Origin: Centropus unirufus
Lineage: Eukaryota; Chordata; Aves; Cuculiformes; Centropidae
NCBI GenBank assembly: GCA_013397695.1
Contig: VYZI01000107.1
Span: forward strand, 1,200,109 to 1,264,108
DNA length: 64,000 nt
Direction of reading: 5' to 3'
Shown: in pieces, positions 49,993 to 62,717 of the stretch
Numbering within the stretch: position 1 is the stretch's first letter
Layout: every line of letters begins with the position of its first letter
Position numbers and translations under genes: made by a program
Notes under the pieces: generated by a model
Seen by the model: the letters and a program-made list of their open reading frames with translations, nothing else
Told to the model about the DNA's origin: nothing
The model's database searches: none

Positions 49993-50018
49993 CTCCCCCC
50001 CCCCCCCCTTTTTTTTTT
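49993..50018. repeat. Poly-C / poly-T tract
   Basis: A CCCTCC-type run of C is followed directly by about ten T. The minus strand therefore carries a long G run, about 0.7 kb upstream of the FBLN1 start codon. Such tracts are prone to length errors in sequencing. Confidence 0.85.
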
Positions 50019-50420
50019 AAATGTCCTTATCTTATTTAAACAGAAACACAAATACTGATAGTGGTCAAAGGAAGAGCTAGAGTTGAAAGCCCCCAGCTGG
50101 CTATGCTGTTGCCAAGATCTTTAAGATTATGTGGAGGGTAATATTTGCAGGCAAATGCACATGGAAACAAATGGAGAGTTCATCACCCTGCTATACTTTG
50201 CCCTCAGTTTTACTGAGAAAAACAGTTGGAAGTTAGTTTGTGTTTACTTAGTTGTGCCACATGGACTCTGATTGAAGTATTCCTCTGGTAACTACTCAAT
50301 AACTCAACTTTTTAATGTATCTCCTCAAAACGTCCAGCTGGAAAAAGTATTTAAGGCAGTTGGAGTTGAAACTGTGCATGTTTTGTTCTGCACCAGGTTA
50401 CTTGCTCTTTTCTTTTCTTA

Positions 50421-50815
50421 CACAAGAACATAAAACTGGCCATACGGCCAAAGGTCCAACTATCCCAAGAGCCTGTCTTCAACGAAGATCATAAATGACC
50501 ACCAAAGGATGAGTATGAACAAGGAAAACACACATTATAATTCTGCCAACTACTCCCCCAGCATCCAGCTGCCTTGAGTTTGGAGCGTTTCTTCAGTGGG
50601 ACATCTGCACTTAGTAGCACCCAATAAATTTCCAGGTATTCATCCTGTCTCCCCATGATCTCTTGTAAACCTTTATCATCCAAAACCTCCTTTGGCAACA
50701 CGTTTCATGGATCCACCACTCACTGAGTTGAAGGGCCATTTCTTTTTGTTTCTTTTGAATCTAGCTTTACCAACTTTCTTGTGGTGCCTCCTAACTCTAC
50801 TGCAGCAGGAGACAT
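50421..50815 (-). mobile_element. Ancient L3/CR1-type LINE 3' fragment
   Basis: The plus strand reads AAGAACATAAAACTGGCCATAC, CCAAAGGTCCAACTATCCCA and AGCCTGTCTTC, then further on CCTTTGGCAACACGTTTCATGG and TTTTGAATCTAGC. These are, in order, the reverse complement of a widespread amniote CR1/L3-type 3' region (ending ...gacccagtatggcc...ttatgttctt). The 3' end is therefore at about 50421. It is diverged and inactive. Confidence 0.65.
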
Positions 50816-51287
50816 TGGGAAACTGACCCAAATCTACACTCTTGTTTGGTTTTTTTTTCCCTCTATTTTATTGGAAAGGGGCAGTTTGAAAAGGAGGAGA
50901 ATGGAGGACTGGCTTTATTTAGCTGTATTTTTTACTTACTTTTTCTACACATGCATGTCTATTTCTGTCTCTTCTTTAAATGCCCTAACTCAGTTTACAA
51001 CGATCTTATATCAGTTATAGTGGGACCTTGGCAGTGCTTCATCACTACCTCCAAGCTACTGTTTCTCATCTCCTGCAGCAGCAGAATGCAACTAACAAAG
51101 ACCATGCCTTGTTTAACGTTTGTACCAACTTAACTGAACTGTTGGAATCCCTCCTATAGAATCTCGGGATTCAGATCAATATTGGCTTATTTCACTTCAC
51201 TTTAAGCTCACTCCTAATTGATTAAAGGTGGGTAAAAAGAAGTTCACGAGTTTGACTAAAACAGTGTGAAGTCATACATAATAGCCT

Positions 51288-51328
51288 GTCCACACATGGA
51301 GTTTCCCTGATTAACACCATGTGTGGAC
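51288..51328. repeat. Perfect 12-bp inverted repeat
   Basis: The arms GTCCACACATGG (51288-51299) and CCATGTGTGGAC (51317-51328) are exact reverse complements around a 17-base spacer. Each arm contains the E-box-like core CACATG. The site lies about 2 kb upstream of the FBLN1 start. It could be a hairpin, a paired protein site or the remains of a small inverted-repeat element. Confidence 0.9.
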
Positions 51329-54300
51329 GTTACAACTCCAGAGCAAGAATTCCTTGTTCCTCTTTAGTTTGCCACCACAAGCTGTTTACCAGAAATGAGG
51401 TAAATTTAAGTAACAGTTTAAGAAATACTTGTAGAAACTATCACAGCTATGCTCATCTGCAGATCAATAATAGTTTTTTTTCCTTTGTTTGAGGTCAGGT
51501 TTTGGGCATAATATTGATACACATTTCCAGAATAAATTGGCAGTCTCACCTACAATCAGATTCAGTGGCCTCAAGTACATGTGATTCTAATTACTGACCC
51601 CAAGCTTTGTAGTGAGCTAAGCTGTGCACTTTGAGCTCAATTCAAAGCTCCTGGAAGTCAAAGGAAAGTAAAGGCTTAAGAGAGGGAACATTTTGCATAA
51701 CCACATTTTTTCTTACATCTGTTTGCAAAAGCCCCGTAATCCTTTGTGTAGCTTTTAAAACAAACAAATTATTTAATTAGGACTTTATTTTTACTTCAGA
51801 AGAATAAAAATCATTTGCAGAAGCTCAGATTAATGAGTAATGACAGCGTAACAAATCATTGCACAAGTAATTTCCAAGGGTCTTGTTGAGAGTAGATGCC
51901 CACAAGTAGGATGACAAAAACTTTGGAATTACTCTAACAAGTCCATTGCCATGTATGGCATCAGGTTCACAGTTGTCCTTCTGCTATTTCGTTTTCATGG
52001 GAACAGGAATTCTTGAGATGGCCTGAATAAGCCTATGTAAGGACATCAACATTTGTCTAGTGAACAAAGCTGCTGCATAGTCCCAGCTGTTGTGCCTCCC
52101 AGCTCCTCTGTTGTACAACAGCTCCCAAATCTTGCTTGGTTTTGGGTTTGTTGTTTTGGTTTGGGTCAGGTTTTTTTATTTTCCCTCCACCCATCTGTCC
52201 CAGAAATTGAGCAAGAGGGAAAACAAGAAATTGCTATGTCTTCCCTGTTTTCAGGAAGGATGTGGCAAGAAAGGAAATGGATTCACCCAGAAATTAAATC
52301 TACCCATGGTTACTGAAGGGAAACTCTCTGCCCCCTTCGGCAAAAAATGGCTACTTTTTGGCTCATATTAAGGTAATGTGCCACACTAAAGTTATACAAA
52401 AAGGCTTCTTTCCTTCTTAATATGAAGAATACTTAACTGACTTCTATGGATGCACAAGGATTAATAAAAGCTTGTGTGGATCCTACCATCTCCTACTGTA
52501 AAAGTAAGACCCCAAATTTTACACTAGGCAAACCCATAGCTATTGCAGTAAAAAAGACCCATTCAGTTTAGCTCCAAACACTGACACTATGTACTCAGTG
52601 CTTTGTGCATCAGCAGAGACCATCAAAGCACCTTGGGGTAGTGTAGCATGTAGACACTTCCTACTTGCCTAGCATGTCCTCGTTAGGGATTAACGTGAAA
52701 CAAAACCTCCCCTTAGATAACCCAACGTCCCTCCCATACTGCAGGCTGGTCTTTGTTCTCAAATCCCAAACTACTGACTATCCACATGAAATGGGTTCCA
52801 GCGTGAGTCATGCCAGGCCCTGGATAAGCAGAGGAAGGTTTTGGGTGGACTGAGAGCCTCTTCCGTTCTCTAGTGTGTACAAAATCATTCCTCCAAGTCC
52901 AGTCAGGAAAGCTGACCTAGCCACCGCCTTGTATGCCATCTGGCTCATGATGGCATTCTGTAGCTAAAGTCAGGCAGAGAAGCTGACTCAGGGCTCGTTC
53001 TACCATAGGTACAATGTCAGATGAAATATATAAACATCCTAAATATGGACTGCTCTTTATATAAATATTATTACATAGATAAGTACATAGATAAGCAATA
53101 TTACCTGTATGTCTATACGTAATTATGCGGGTGCCGGTAGTCCAAGCTGCTTATACCATACAGATAGCAGTTCAGATGCTTGTATCCAAACCAGGCTATC
53201 TACTTGGGCTCTGTGTTTCAAACACTTAAGAATTGCTAGAAGAGGCTCAGCTTACTTTATAGAGATTTCCTTGTGCAGACAAACTCACTGCTAGATTAAT
53301 CTCTGAACATTTTTTCCGATTTCCTACATTTTCTTTTCTTTCCTCTCTGAGAAAAAAAATGTATAGCTATCTTGGAGACTCAAAACACACACTGGTTTTC
53401 TATTAATATGTATAGGGTCTACTTCTAAGGCAATGAGGAGTTTATTGGGGTATAAAAGAATGCTTTGATGATACATGTAATTTCCCTTGTGGCATTACTT
53501 GTAGAATTCAGGAATAACTCAGTCTGACATTCATGGGGTATTTCCTGCCTCCCCTTCTAGAGATGCATCCTCCCAGTCTCTCAGATCTCCCCCTTCCCAT
53601 AAATTTTCTTTTGCCTTCTAGAGTCTAGCATGTTATTGCAGGCAGAGCTAGAATTATGTGTGAACAGGCAAGGCGTTTTCCAAGACCTGAGGCCTAGGAA
53701 GGCTGGGATCCATTTGGATAAGATGGAGAGCAGTGTGAGTCATGCACACATGGGTTGGAGGAGACAATAGTATCTACCTTAGATTCTCCTTGGGGCCTTC
53801 ACAAATATTACAATAGGAGGGATCAGTTATTATTTTAGCTGCAGTCTCTGAGAGGGTGACTCTTCAATTTGTCAATCAGAATCTGTACCAATGGTTATTT
53901 TCACAGTTCAAACTAAAATAAAATCTCATTATAAGGGGTTGGGGAAAGCCATCAATAAAGTAAATGGCTATCCTGGCAAAAGGCCATTTCCCTTCCTAAC
54001 AGCCCTGATAAATCTGAGCTCCCTCCCTGTCAAACAAAAATAATGTCCAAGTATGTAGCCAAATCATCTGCAGGAAAGAGAAAATATACAAGTGAATAGA
54101 AGATGTTTCAGGTTTGCATGAATAAAATTCCCGGCTCTGTTGTATGTCATAGGTTAAAAACAAGAGCACACAGTTTTCTATTTCCTCATGGTCATTTAAA
54201 ATCTGCTTAATTCAGTGCTATTTCCTTACTGTTTTATGATTTGCTATATTATTTATGAAAGTTTATGTGTAAATCTACCAAAGAGAAAAGCCATCCTAAC

Positions 54301-55611
54301 CAGCTGCAAATAGTCCCAGCCTATTTTGACCTTGCTATGCTGCTAGCATAACAGTAAGGATAAGAAAACTTATCTTACCATTAGAAACTGTGGTTTAAAC
54401 TCAGTATAATGTAAACAGACTGTGGAAAGAGTATGAACATTGATAAGGCTCTACAACAAATTAATGTATACTTGGTTTCTTCCTTTTCTCTCAGCCTCAT
54501 AGACGGCCTCTTTTCCTCAGTCTCAGTTTCTCTAACAGAGGTTCCCAACCTTTATTTCCTCATTTACCACATTTATTAGACTTTGAAGACTTGGGCTGTA
54601 ATATCTTTGTCCTAGGAACCCAAGATCCTTCTTGGTGACCTGATACCACAGATAAATGTTAATAATATTAGACTCAAGGAGTAGGACATATGTTTACGCG
54701 ATGCTTGCAGAATTCTGAGTGGTGTCTAAGGGAGATTACCTGAATACAAATTCATTTCAAAGTTATTGTAGTGCAGCAAACTCTTTGGAAGAAAACTGCT
54801 ATAAACTTGTCATATTTTCTGGCACAGTTCTACAGAAACTGGCTGACATCTGAGACACACAAAGTTGGTGGACTTTGGCTCTCAGTTGGAAGGATGGATA
54901 GGTCAAAATGTCTTTGGACAGTTGCAAAAGGAAAGAAAACAAATTAACCTTATTAAATAAACCTAATGGGTTAAACCGTTTCATGTTGCATGTACCCTGT
55001 GACTCCCAGGTCTTAAGGCAGAATTTTTCATTGGAATACACTGCTACGTCATTAGCCACAACCCATGTAGATGAGGAGACTGCAAATCGGGAGACTTGGT
55101 CAGAGTCTTTTGAGAAGAGATGTAATATGATTTAAGTTTTGCCTAAAAATAGAGTTTTCTGTCTGTCAGGGCCTACTCTGACACTCCTTTCTTAGGTCCT
55201 GGTCGAGTTCTGGGAGCAGAATTTAGGTTCCATCTGAAAAAAAACAAAACTCAAAACAACCATCCCTGTAATATTTATTTTACTCCAGAAAAACCTTTCC
55301 TTTCACTGTTATTTCTTTCAGCTCACAAATGCTCTTAAAGCTAGTCATAGAGTTTGGGACTCAGTCAATGAGGTATTCCTACGAGAGGGATGATCAGGCC
55401 CCAGCAAAATCTACAAAAAAAAGAGGATGGGATGTGCAGACAGACCTTAGCAACTTACACCGGGAGAAAAAACTTGCTCAGTCACTTTTCAAAAAATGAC
55501 ACCACTCCCAACCTCCCCCATCCCCTCTTCCACTCTCCTCCAAGTCCTAACTGTTTAGGAATTAATTATTTGGGAGAAATGAGACCTGCTAAACAGCAAT
55601 TTCGAGCAGAC

Positions 55612-55790
55612 TTTAACAGAGGTTCTGTTTCCAGCTCTCTCTCTGGCTTATAAGATGTCTTTTGGCAAGATACTTCACCTCTCTGTTCCTCATTTTATCT
55701 GCAAGAATAACTCGATTTGTAGAATGTTTTGAGCCCCATAAAATTAAACAAGCTGTATAAGAGTTAGCTGTTATAAGCTAGGAACCTTGA
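55612..55790 (+). repeat. MIR-type SINE
   Basis: The plus strand reads CCAGCTCTCTCTCTGGC, TTTTGGCAAGATACTTCACC, TCTCTGTTCCTCATTTTATCTG, TTTTGAGCCCCATAAAA and CTGTATAAGAGTTAGCTG. This is the order of the MIR/CORE-SINE body in amniotes (ccagctctgccact ... ttgggcaagtcacttcacctctctgtgcctcagttt ... gctatataagagctag). The tRNA-like head is missing or too diverged to see. This is the best-preserved SINE in the window. Confidence 0.7.
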
Positions 55791-56111
55791 GCCATTAACT
55801 TCCCATGAATGTGCTATGAAGTAATTTAGGCCAATTTAGCTTAACTCCTATTTCCCGTGTTTAAAAGCAGTATCCTATATATTCATCTGTATTAGAATAA
55901 TGTTAGTGTTCAGAACAGCTCCTATGTTCTTTTCTCTAAACTTAGAAATGTACAGCCAGCCAATTTTCCAGCTGAATAGCAGATATATACATTTGCTTTG
56001 ATAGTTATACCATAATATCTACTTAACTTTTGAAGTGTCCCACTCAAACTTGTGCATGTAAGTAATATCTTCACTGCAAATCAGAAAACGGGATTTTTTT
56101 CAAGATTTTAG

Positions 56112-56225
56112 ATCACAGAATCCCAGAATGACCTGAGTTGGAAGGGACTCACAAGGATCATGGGGTCCAACTCCTATCCCTGCATACAATCCTAACATTT
56201 ACACCATGTGTCTGAGATCTCCCAT
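56112..56225 (-). mobile_element. CR1 LINE 3'-end fragment
   Basis: ATCACAGAATCCCAGAATGACC, then GAGTTGGAAGGGACTCACAAGG, GGGTCCAACTCC, CCTGCAT and ACACCATGTGTCTGAG are the reverse complement of the avian CR1 3' untranslated region and its terminal 8-bp-type repeats. The 3' terminus is at about 56112. Confidence 0.85.
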
Positions 56226-57586
56226 TAAATAGGTGCATTCGTGAGCAATAAAAATTGTCTTAATCCTCGTAAAGCAGATAGCCAGTAAGAAAAGTATTTG
56301 CAGAATCATTAACATGAACCCAGGAAAAGAAGTTTCTTTATTTGAGGCCTTCACTTTTTCCCTCAGTTTATGCAATATGCTGTATTTAATAGCTCTGCTA
56401 AAGATGAGTGAAATCTTGGCTCCATGGAAATCATTGGCAAAATTCCCAATGACTTCAGTGGGGCTTATACTGCTGTTAACTCTTCCCTACAAAGAAAATC
56501 CAGATTTCCTAAGAAACTGATCTGCCTCTGTTATGTCCACAATCCAGACTGCTTACAAGTTGAACTGTACAATTAGTAATGCTGTTATTCTTGAGAATTT
56601 GCCAAACCCTTAGACAAAACTAGCATCATAAATTATCCCCAAACTTTTACCCTGGAGTAAAACAAACCTTCTCACTTTATTAGTGAAAGCACCTATGCAG
56701 ACATATCTTCCAGTGGTTTCAATGACAGTTTTGCTTTCGTAGAAATGAAAAAAATCATTCTCAGTTTCAGAAAGAAACTCATGTTTCTTAAGTGAACACT
56801 GATGAAATGTTTTGCCCTCAGGTCCAACCTTTCGCTATAAACACACTAAAATATACAAAATTTGGTGAAACGTTAGTTTATTATTTTGTATCTCCTGAAG
56901 CTATCAGAATTAAATATCATTTAAATATGTGTTTACACCAGACCATTCATGACTGTGCTTGGTATGTTTCAGCTTGGTTGTTCCCATCAAAATATGAAAT
57001 TGGCTTTGTGAACAGGAAAAAAAAAAAAACCAAACCCCTTAAAGGACATATATTCCTAAAGACGCAACACACGGGTAACACTTCCACACCTTCCATGAAA
57101 CACGTCGCAAGCTACTTCAGGAATCTACTGAAATTTCTACACTCATTTTATTACAATGTGCCTTGCTCCTCAGATCTGTTCCACCTAGCAGCAGTGATAC
57201 CCAAGGGCAGCACTGTTTTGTTTGCTTCTTTTACTGTAATCAGGGCATTAGTATCAATCATAGCTTGACCTTATACTGCATACTCTTCTTCTTAGCTGCA
57301 CATTACAAACGGGACTGGCTTGGTCACATTATGTTTTATACAATGCATTGTGTGCAACGTAATTCTGCCCATTCCCTGACCAGCACAAAAGGGCTGAAAC
57401 CAGGACCTAAACTGTCACCAGGGAACAAACTCTGCAGTCAATGTGTAAACAGAAAAATTCAGCAACATTGTCATAGTGCCACAAACCCCACAAAAACCCA
57501 ACCATGGAGAGTTCTGTGTAATGATATATCGAGAATCTTCCATATTGAAAGTGCTTTGTGAAATGTACTGATTGCAGACCCATGTT

Positions 57587-58211
57587 TGCCAGGGGTTAGC
57601 CTCAGCCCCTGGCTTGAATGGAAGTTAAAGGAAGGCAGTTACAGCCCCAATCTGCCACCCCCCAGGGAAAGAGGAATGAGAGAGATTTGTGGGCTGGAAA
57701 CAAAAACAATCAGTCAAAAAATTCTTAAACAAAAAATTGTTTAACGGAACATAATAATGATAAGGAAAAATACTATTAATAAGAAAATAATAAAATATAT
57801 ACAAAGGCAACATTCTGCCTCCTCTGATGAATAAACCTCACCACTGATGCTGCAGAGCCAGTCTGGATTCAGCAGCAGGCGGGAGCTGTACTGTGGAACT
57901 GGATTCAGGAATGCATGGATCCAAGGTCAGGGGCAAAAGGACAGGCAAGGTCCATATTAGACAGAGGCCACTGAAGATGAGAGCTTGACCCTCGTGCTCC
58001 CTCAGTTTTATACCAAGTATCACATATCTAAGATGGAGTACTCTGTTGGTCAATTTTGGGTCACCTGTCCAGTCCAGTCGTCCCTGCAGTTACAATCTTT
58101 TTCCCCCCCTTTCACTTACATCTTTTCACCAATTTGAGGATGACTTTCATCTCCATAGGGATAAACAATGGCCTTTCTGCCTAATACCTTGTTACCTTGG
58201 TGATAATCACA
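57587..58211 (-). mobile_element. Solo-LTR-like remnant of an avian endogenous retrovirus
   Basis: Read on the minus strand, the stretch contains a TATA box (plus-strand TTTTATA at 58006-58012) in the context GGTATAAAACTGAGGGAGC, typical of avian ERV LTRs. A T-rich segment follows, and it ends AACCCCTGGCA at 57587, a CA terminus. The length of about 0.6 kb fits an LTR. I see no gag, pol or env sequence beside it, no second LTR and no clear target-site duplication. The right boundary is uncertain. It is a relic with no coding capacity. Confidence 0.55.
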
Positions 58212-58787
58212 AATTTTAACCATTACCATTTCTAGAGACAGACACTGTGAGAAAACATGTGGTTAACTTTATAAAATGCAGTTACTCAGATGAACCTTAG
58301 CTGAAAAGTTAGAAAATTAATTCTGCTTTAACTTAAACTAGAACAACATTAGTGGCCAATGAATAAGTCTCTGTATCCACCTGGTAAGTCTTTCTAGCTG
58401 CTTAAATGGATTTTTCTTTTGAACTCTGAGAAGTTTTGCAATAGATATTAAAAAACTATTGCTCTGTTCCCAGGTGAACAAACTTTGATGGTTCGCTCTG
58501 AACCAGCAAAACTAAGAATAGCTTTAAAACTTTCAAGTAACTGCCACTGAAGTGAATGATAATATTTCTATTGGAGTACTGCAAGACATGTTCCCGTGGG
58601 ATGGTATGTAGTCTGATTTCAATATAGCAAAACACTTCATCATTTTTTAATATTTTTACTAACTTCAGTGGGATTACTCACACACTTTAATTTATATAAG
58701 CCCTTGAATTCTTTACTGAATTGGGTTATATAAAGTGTCCTGAACAGAAAAGCTCACTCATGCTTTTCATTTTCCAAAGTACATGTT

Positions 58788-58799
58788 GGGAACTGTAGT
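58788..58799 (-). promoter_or_regulatory. ACTACAnnTCCC motif
   Basis: The minus strand reads ACTACAGTTCCC, matching the conserved vertebrate promoter motif ACTACAnnTCCC. It is isolated, far from any recognised promoter, and may lie within an unrecognised repeat. A 12-base match can occur by chance. Confidence 0.25.
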
Positions 58800-61551
58800 C
58801 TTTCCCTACTATTTCTCAAGTGCTATTAAAAAGCTAGCATTTGCCAGACTCCCTCATGGATCAAAAGAACCTTTTTTCACATACTCACTACTCAAACTTC
58901 CGTCTGTATTTTCTGACAGTTCACACAATTTGAGATCCTTTTGACATCATTTGTTGTTACAGTGATCTGTTTCCTTTTTTTAGAAAAGTCAGCCTTGCTA
59001 AAAATGTCTGTAAATTCTCTCCTGTTTTGCAGTTCTTTTTCTAGTATCAAAATCCATGCCAGAGCTCTTAAAGTTCTCACTGCAAGATTTCTATTCAACT
59101 CAGCATTAGCGAAGAGGACATGAATAATAACGTAAGCATCACTTTTATATCTCTAAAACTGACCTTATGCTTTGAAGACGTAGAAGGGTCTGCTTCTCTA
59201 TTATTCTGAGTTCATTTCTTCTGTGAAGAAGGCAATGACTTTTCTCCTTCCTAAAGAGCTAGCTCGCTTGTCTTTGAACCCTACTGTCTTGGAGAACAGA
59301 CACGAGAGTGTTTGTCTCTTGGGAAAATGTATCCCATATTCACTTCATTAGGAATGAAGACACTGTAGTAGGGAATTCCAGTGGACTATGGGCAAATACA
59401 CTCTTACATCTTCATGACTATTGCTCACTGTGTTAGTTAAATGTAAGCTGTTTCAGGCATGGTTATACATGGTAGAATCACACCTTTATTTGATTACCCA
59501 CCCATGAGCTATATACTGCCAGAGTATCTGGCGTTGCGGTGTTTTGCAAGAGAGGCCCAAAGTTATTGACTTGATATAAACAGTAACTAATATTAGTAAT
59601 AATGGCATACGTACTTTCAAGAAAAAATAAGGGAAACCCTTTTTGATGACAGTCTAAAGAATTCTTTTAATTTGCACTCTTTCATGGCATTCCACGGCTC
59701 CTTCTTATACAATATTCTTAGCATTTGCTTAGAGCTAGTTAAAATACTTGATCTTTAAGCCATCAAATCTCATCCTATTGAGGGCTTTTGAGATAGAAGA
59801 TAACTAGAGATACTTGTTGCTGGCAGGACAAGGCACAGCAAGGATGTGCACAGGACTTAGTTATGTATGTAACTGTATACAGCCCTCACTAATAAACTAG
59901 TAGGATAGTAAGGTTTGAAAAGTACCTATCAGGAAGACTTTGTCAGCCTTTATACTGCTTTCAGCATGAGGTCTTTCAAGCATATTGTGAGTATTTGCAG
60001 TACTTTCTAATTGTTTTCCTATGCTCTTATGTCCTACAAGACCTTTACATCCAGATGTATGATGGCAGGGGAACCTCAAAATAACTCTCCCTAATTTATT
60101 TTTTTTAACTAGTACAGCTGCTAGAGAAGGCTTCTGTCATATCTATGAGCAACTGTATATAAAGCTTTTGTTTAAGAATGCAGCCAAAGATCGACAAATC
60201 ATTTGTTCTTTTCCTCCATCTTAGGCTGTTGCTTTAGTGATTTCATACCAGGTATTTGGATTTTTTTCAATTTTTTTTCTTTGTAGTAATTTTGATGATT
60301 TCTTTGGACGCCAGGGAACCATTGTATGCCAAGCTTATCCTCTGCTTTTGTGACACTGATTAATAAAGTCACTTTAAAGTTCCTTTGTTCTGTTCAGAGT
60401 GATGCATAAGGATTTTGTTTACAGTCTCTTTCTTATTAATGGACACAATTGAGCAACATATACAGCAGCCTGCAGCAATTTTAATTGATACATTATGACT
60501 GCAAAAGCTTTAGACTGCTCTGAGAATCAGAATACACACACAATGGTTTCTGTTCCTCTACCTCTGCCTGTCTCATTTGACACTGTTAAAAAAACACTTT
60601 TTTTTCAGAATTTGAGAAAATGTTCATCCAATGTGAATTTCTCTGGCTCACATTTTACTCAATTAATTAGTATTACTTTTGGCTTGGATGTTTCCATTCA
60701 CCAATCAGGTTTATTTGAAGGCATTTTCATGGTTCTCCTCTCTACTCCAGAGGCCTCAAATAGAAGTAAAAGGAACAGCTGTTTTCCATCATACATAAGA
60801 CAGTAGGCTGACCTTCTCTTTGCAATGTGAAATTGGAGGCATCACTATACCACATATAATTATGTTTATACAGTTAATTATTTAAGCACTTAGTTATCAC
60901 AAGAACAGGATGTGTGTTTTCTAGGAGACATGCATACAAATTCCGTTAAATTTACATAAATTGCCACCTTATGGCAATATATACATATATATACATGTTA
61001 AAAGGATCTTTAATTATTTGTAAACCATGACAAAAATGGCAAGCTTGAGCATGCATTTCTTTGCTTCTTTGTGTGCTTATGTATATATGCATGCATTTTT
61101 ATGCTGGCCTGGTTGTTGGATCAACAAATCTCCATTTCCTGCTAAAATGCATAGGAAGGTAATGTTCAGTGCCTCTCGAAAGGAAGAATTCTTATTTAAA
61201 AGACCAGTTGTACATTTCCACAAGTTTGACATTTTTCCCCAGGACTGTTGCAGTCCATCCATAATTCCAGGGAAAGACTGGGCAGATACATAATCTAAAA
61301 AGTCATCCAAGGCATAAAAAAATCCAGAAGTGATATCATAACCAAAAAGTCAAAGGAAGTATAAATATATCAATGCCAAGATCCTCATGGCTCCACTAAT
61401 TTCAAAAGAACTGTGGCAATTTACAACAGAAGAGGATTTCCAAATCTAGAGAAAAAAAGAGGTGTGGTGTACTACATATTTCTGTATTTCTGTATCCAGA
61501 ATAGGAAGTTTACCTGCATTTCTTTAAATACATTCTAGTGCACCTCTTTAC

Positions 61552-61618
61552 TAAAAAAAACAAAAAAAGGAAAAGGGAAGAAAAAAAGAAAAAAAAAATA
61601 AGAAGGAAGAAATTTTAA
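61552..61618. repeat. A-rich / purine-rich low-complexity tract
   Basis: About 65 bases are almost entirely A and G, with several runs of 7-10 A. It may be an old retroposon tail, but no element body is recognisable next to it. Confidence 0.8.
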
Positions 61619-62529
61619 GAAATACTAGCCAATGTTTTGAAACTTACTCTTGGAAAAATACCAGTCACTGTAAAATCAGACCTTTCACACATCATGGTAT
61701 AAAGCACTACACTTAGCAGAAATACTTAAAAATATTCTAACACTGCTTGTAAAATCATATATAGGATTTGGATTTAAAGTTCTTTTTGTTATTACATTTC
61801 CTGTCTCCTTTTTTAAATGCCTTTTTTTTTCAGAGTCAAAACTTCTTAAAGCCGCAGCTTTAAAAGAAGGAAATCTGGTCCCAGATGTCACTAATTGGGA
61901 ACAGGTTAGCAGAGAGATTCAAACAAAGATGCCTGAAGTTACAATTCATCATGTGGGATCTGACGAGTCTATTTCTCTAGGCTCTTTCATTTAGTTTGAA
62001 TGTTAATAAGCTTTAACTAGTACCACACAAAATAGAGAGGATACATTTGAGCTGAAAAAATTGCATTAATATAGGTCTTTCTAAATGCTGCTACTCCTTG
62101 CAATGTATGGTATACCATTCAAGCATCTACTTTTATCCAAAAGTTTAGCATATGCACAAATTGAAAATTAATCCATTAATCGAAGTATTTCATCAAGCAA
62201 CCTGTTTCTTTACTTGTGATGTTTAAAAAGTAAATTTAAATTGAAAGAGTTAAAAGTCTTTCAGCAGATCATTAGTTAATGAACATTTAAAAATTAATTT
62301 TCTGTAATAAGCAAGATATTTGGATAGGGAAGTAGGAGCAGAAGGAATAGTGGTTAGTTATGATGTATACTTGGATTTTACAATCTGAGTTTCAAACAGA
62401 TTGGCCTATACTTGGCCCTGTGATGTACTAAGAACATTTTTTAAAAAATTTGAGAAAGACAATTTGGCAATTTGCCTGAATCCAAACACGTAATCTGTCG
62501 GCAAAATAGATATTGTTTGATTCACAATG

Positions 62530-62717
62530 AGACACTGGCACAGGTTTCCCAGGAAATTTGTGGCTGCCCCCTCCCTGGAGGTGTTCAAGGCCAGGTTGGA
62601 TGGGGCCTTGAGCAGCCTGGTCTGGTGGGAGGTGTCCCTGCTCCTGGCAGAGGGGGTTGGAACTGGATGACCTTTGAGATCCCTTCCAACCCAACCCATT
62701 CTGTGATTCTCTGATTG
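62530..62717 (+). mobile_element. CR1 LINE 3'-end fragment
   Basis: CTCCCTGGAGGTGTTCAAGG, then GGTTGGATGGGGCCTTGAGC, GTCCCTGCTCCTGGCAG, GGTTGGAACTGGATGACC and CCTTCCAACCCAACCCATTCTGTGATTCTCTG are a well-preserved avian CR1 3' end, finishing with its short ATTCTGTG-type terminal repeats at about 62717. It is clearly younger than the other CR1 pieces in this window. Confidence 0.92.

Noticed and set aside
56792..57561. Plus-strand frames of 158 and 132 codons upstream of FBLN1
   Set aside because: They overlap in different phases, contain low-complexity Lys runs from an A-rich tract, and show no domain. Chance is the simplest reading.
57588..57613. Inverted repeat GCCAGGGG / CCCCTGGC
   Set aside because: It is explained as the terminal part of the LTR-like element, so it is not listed separately.
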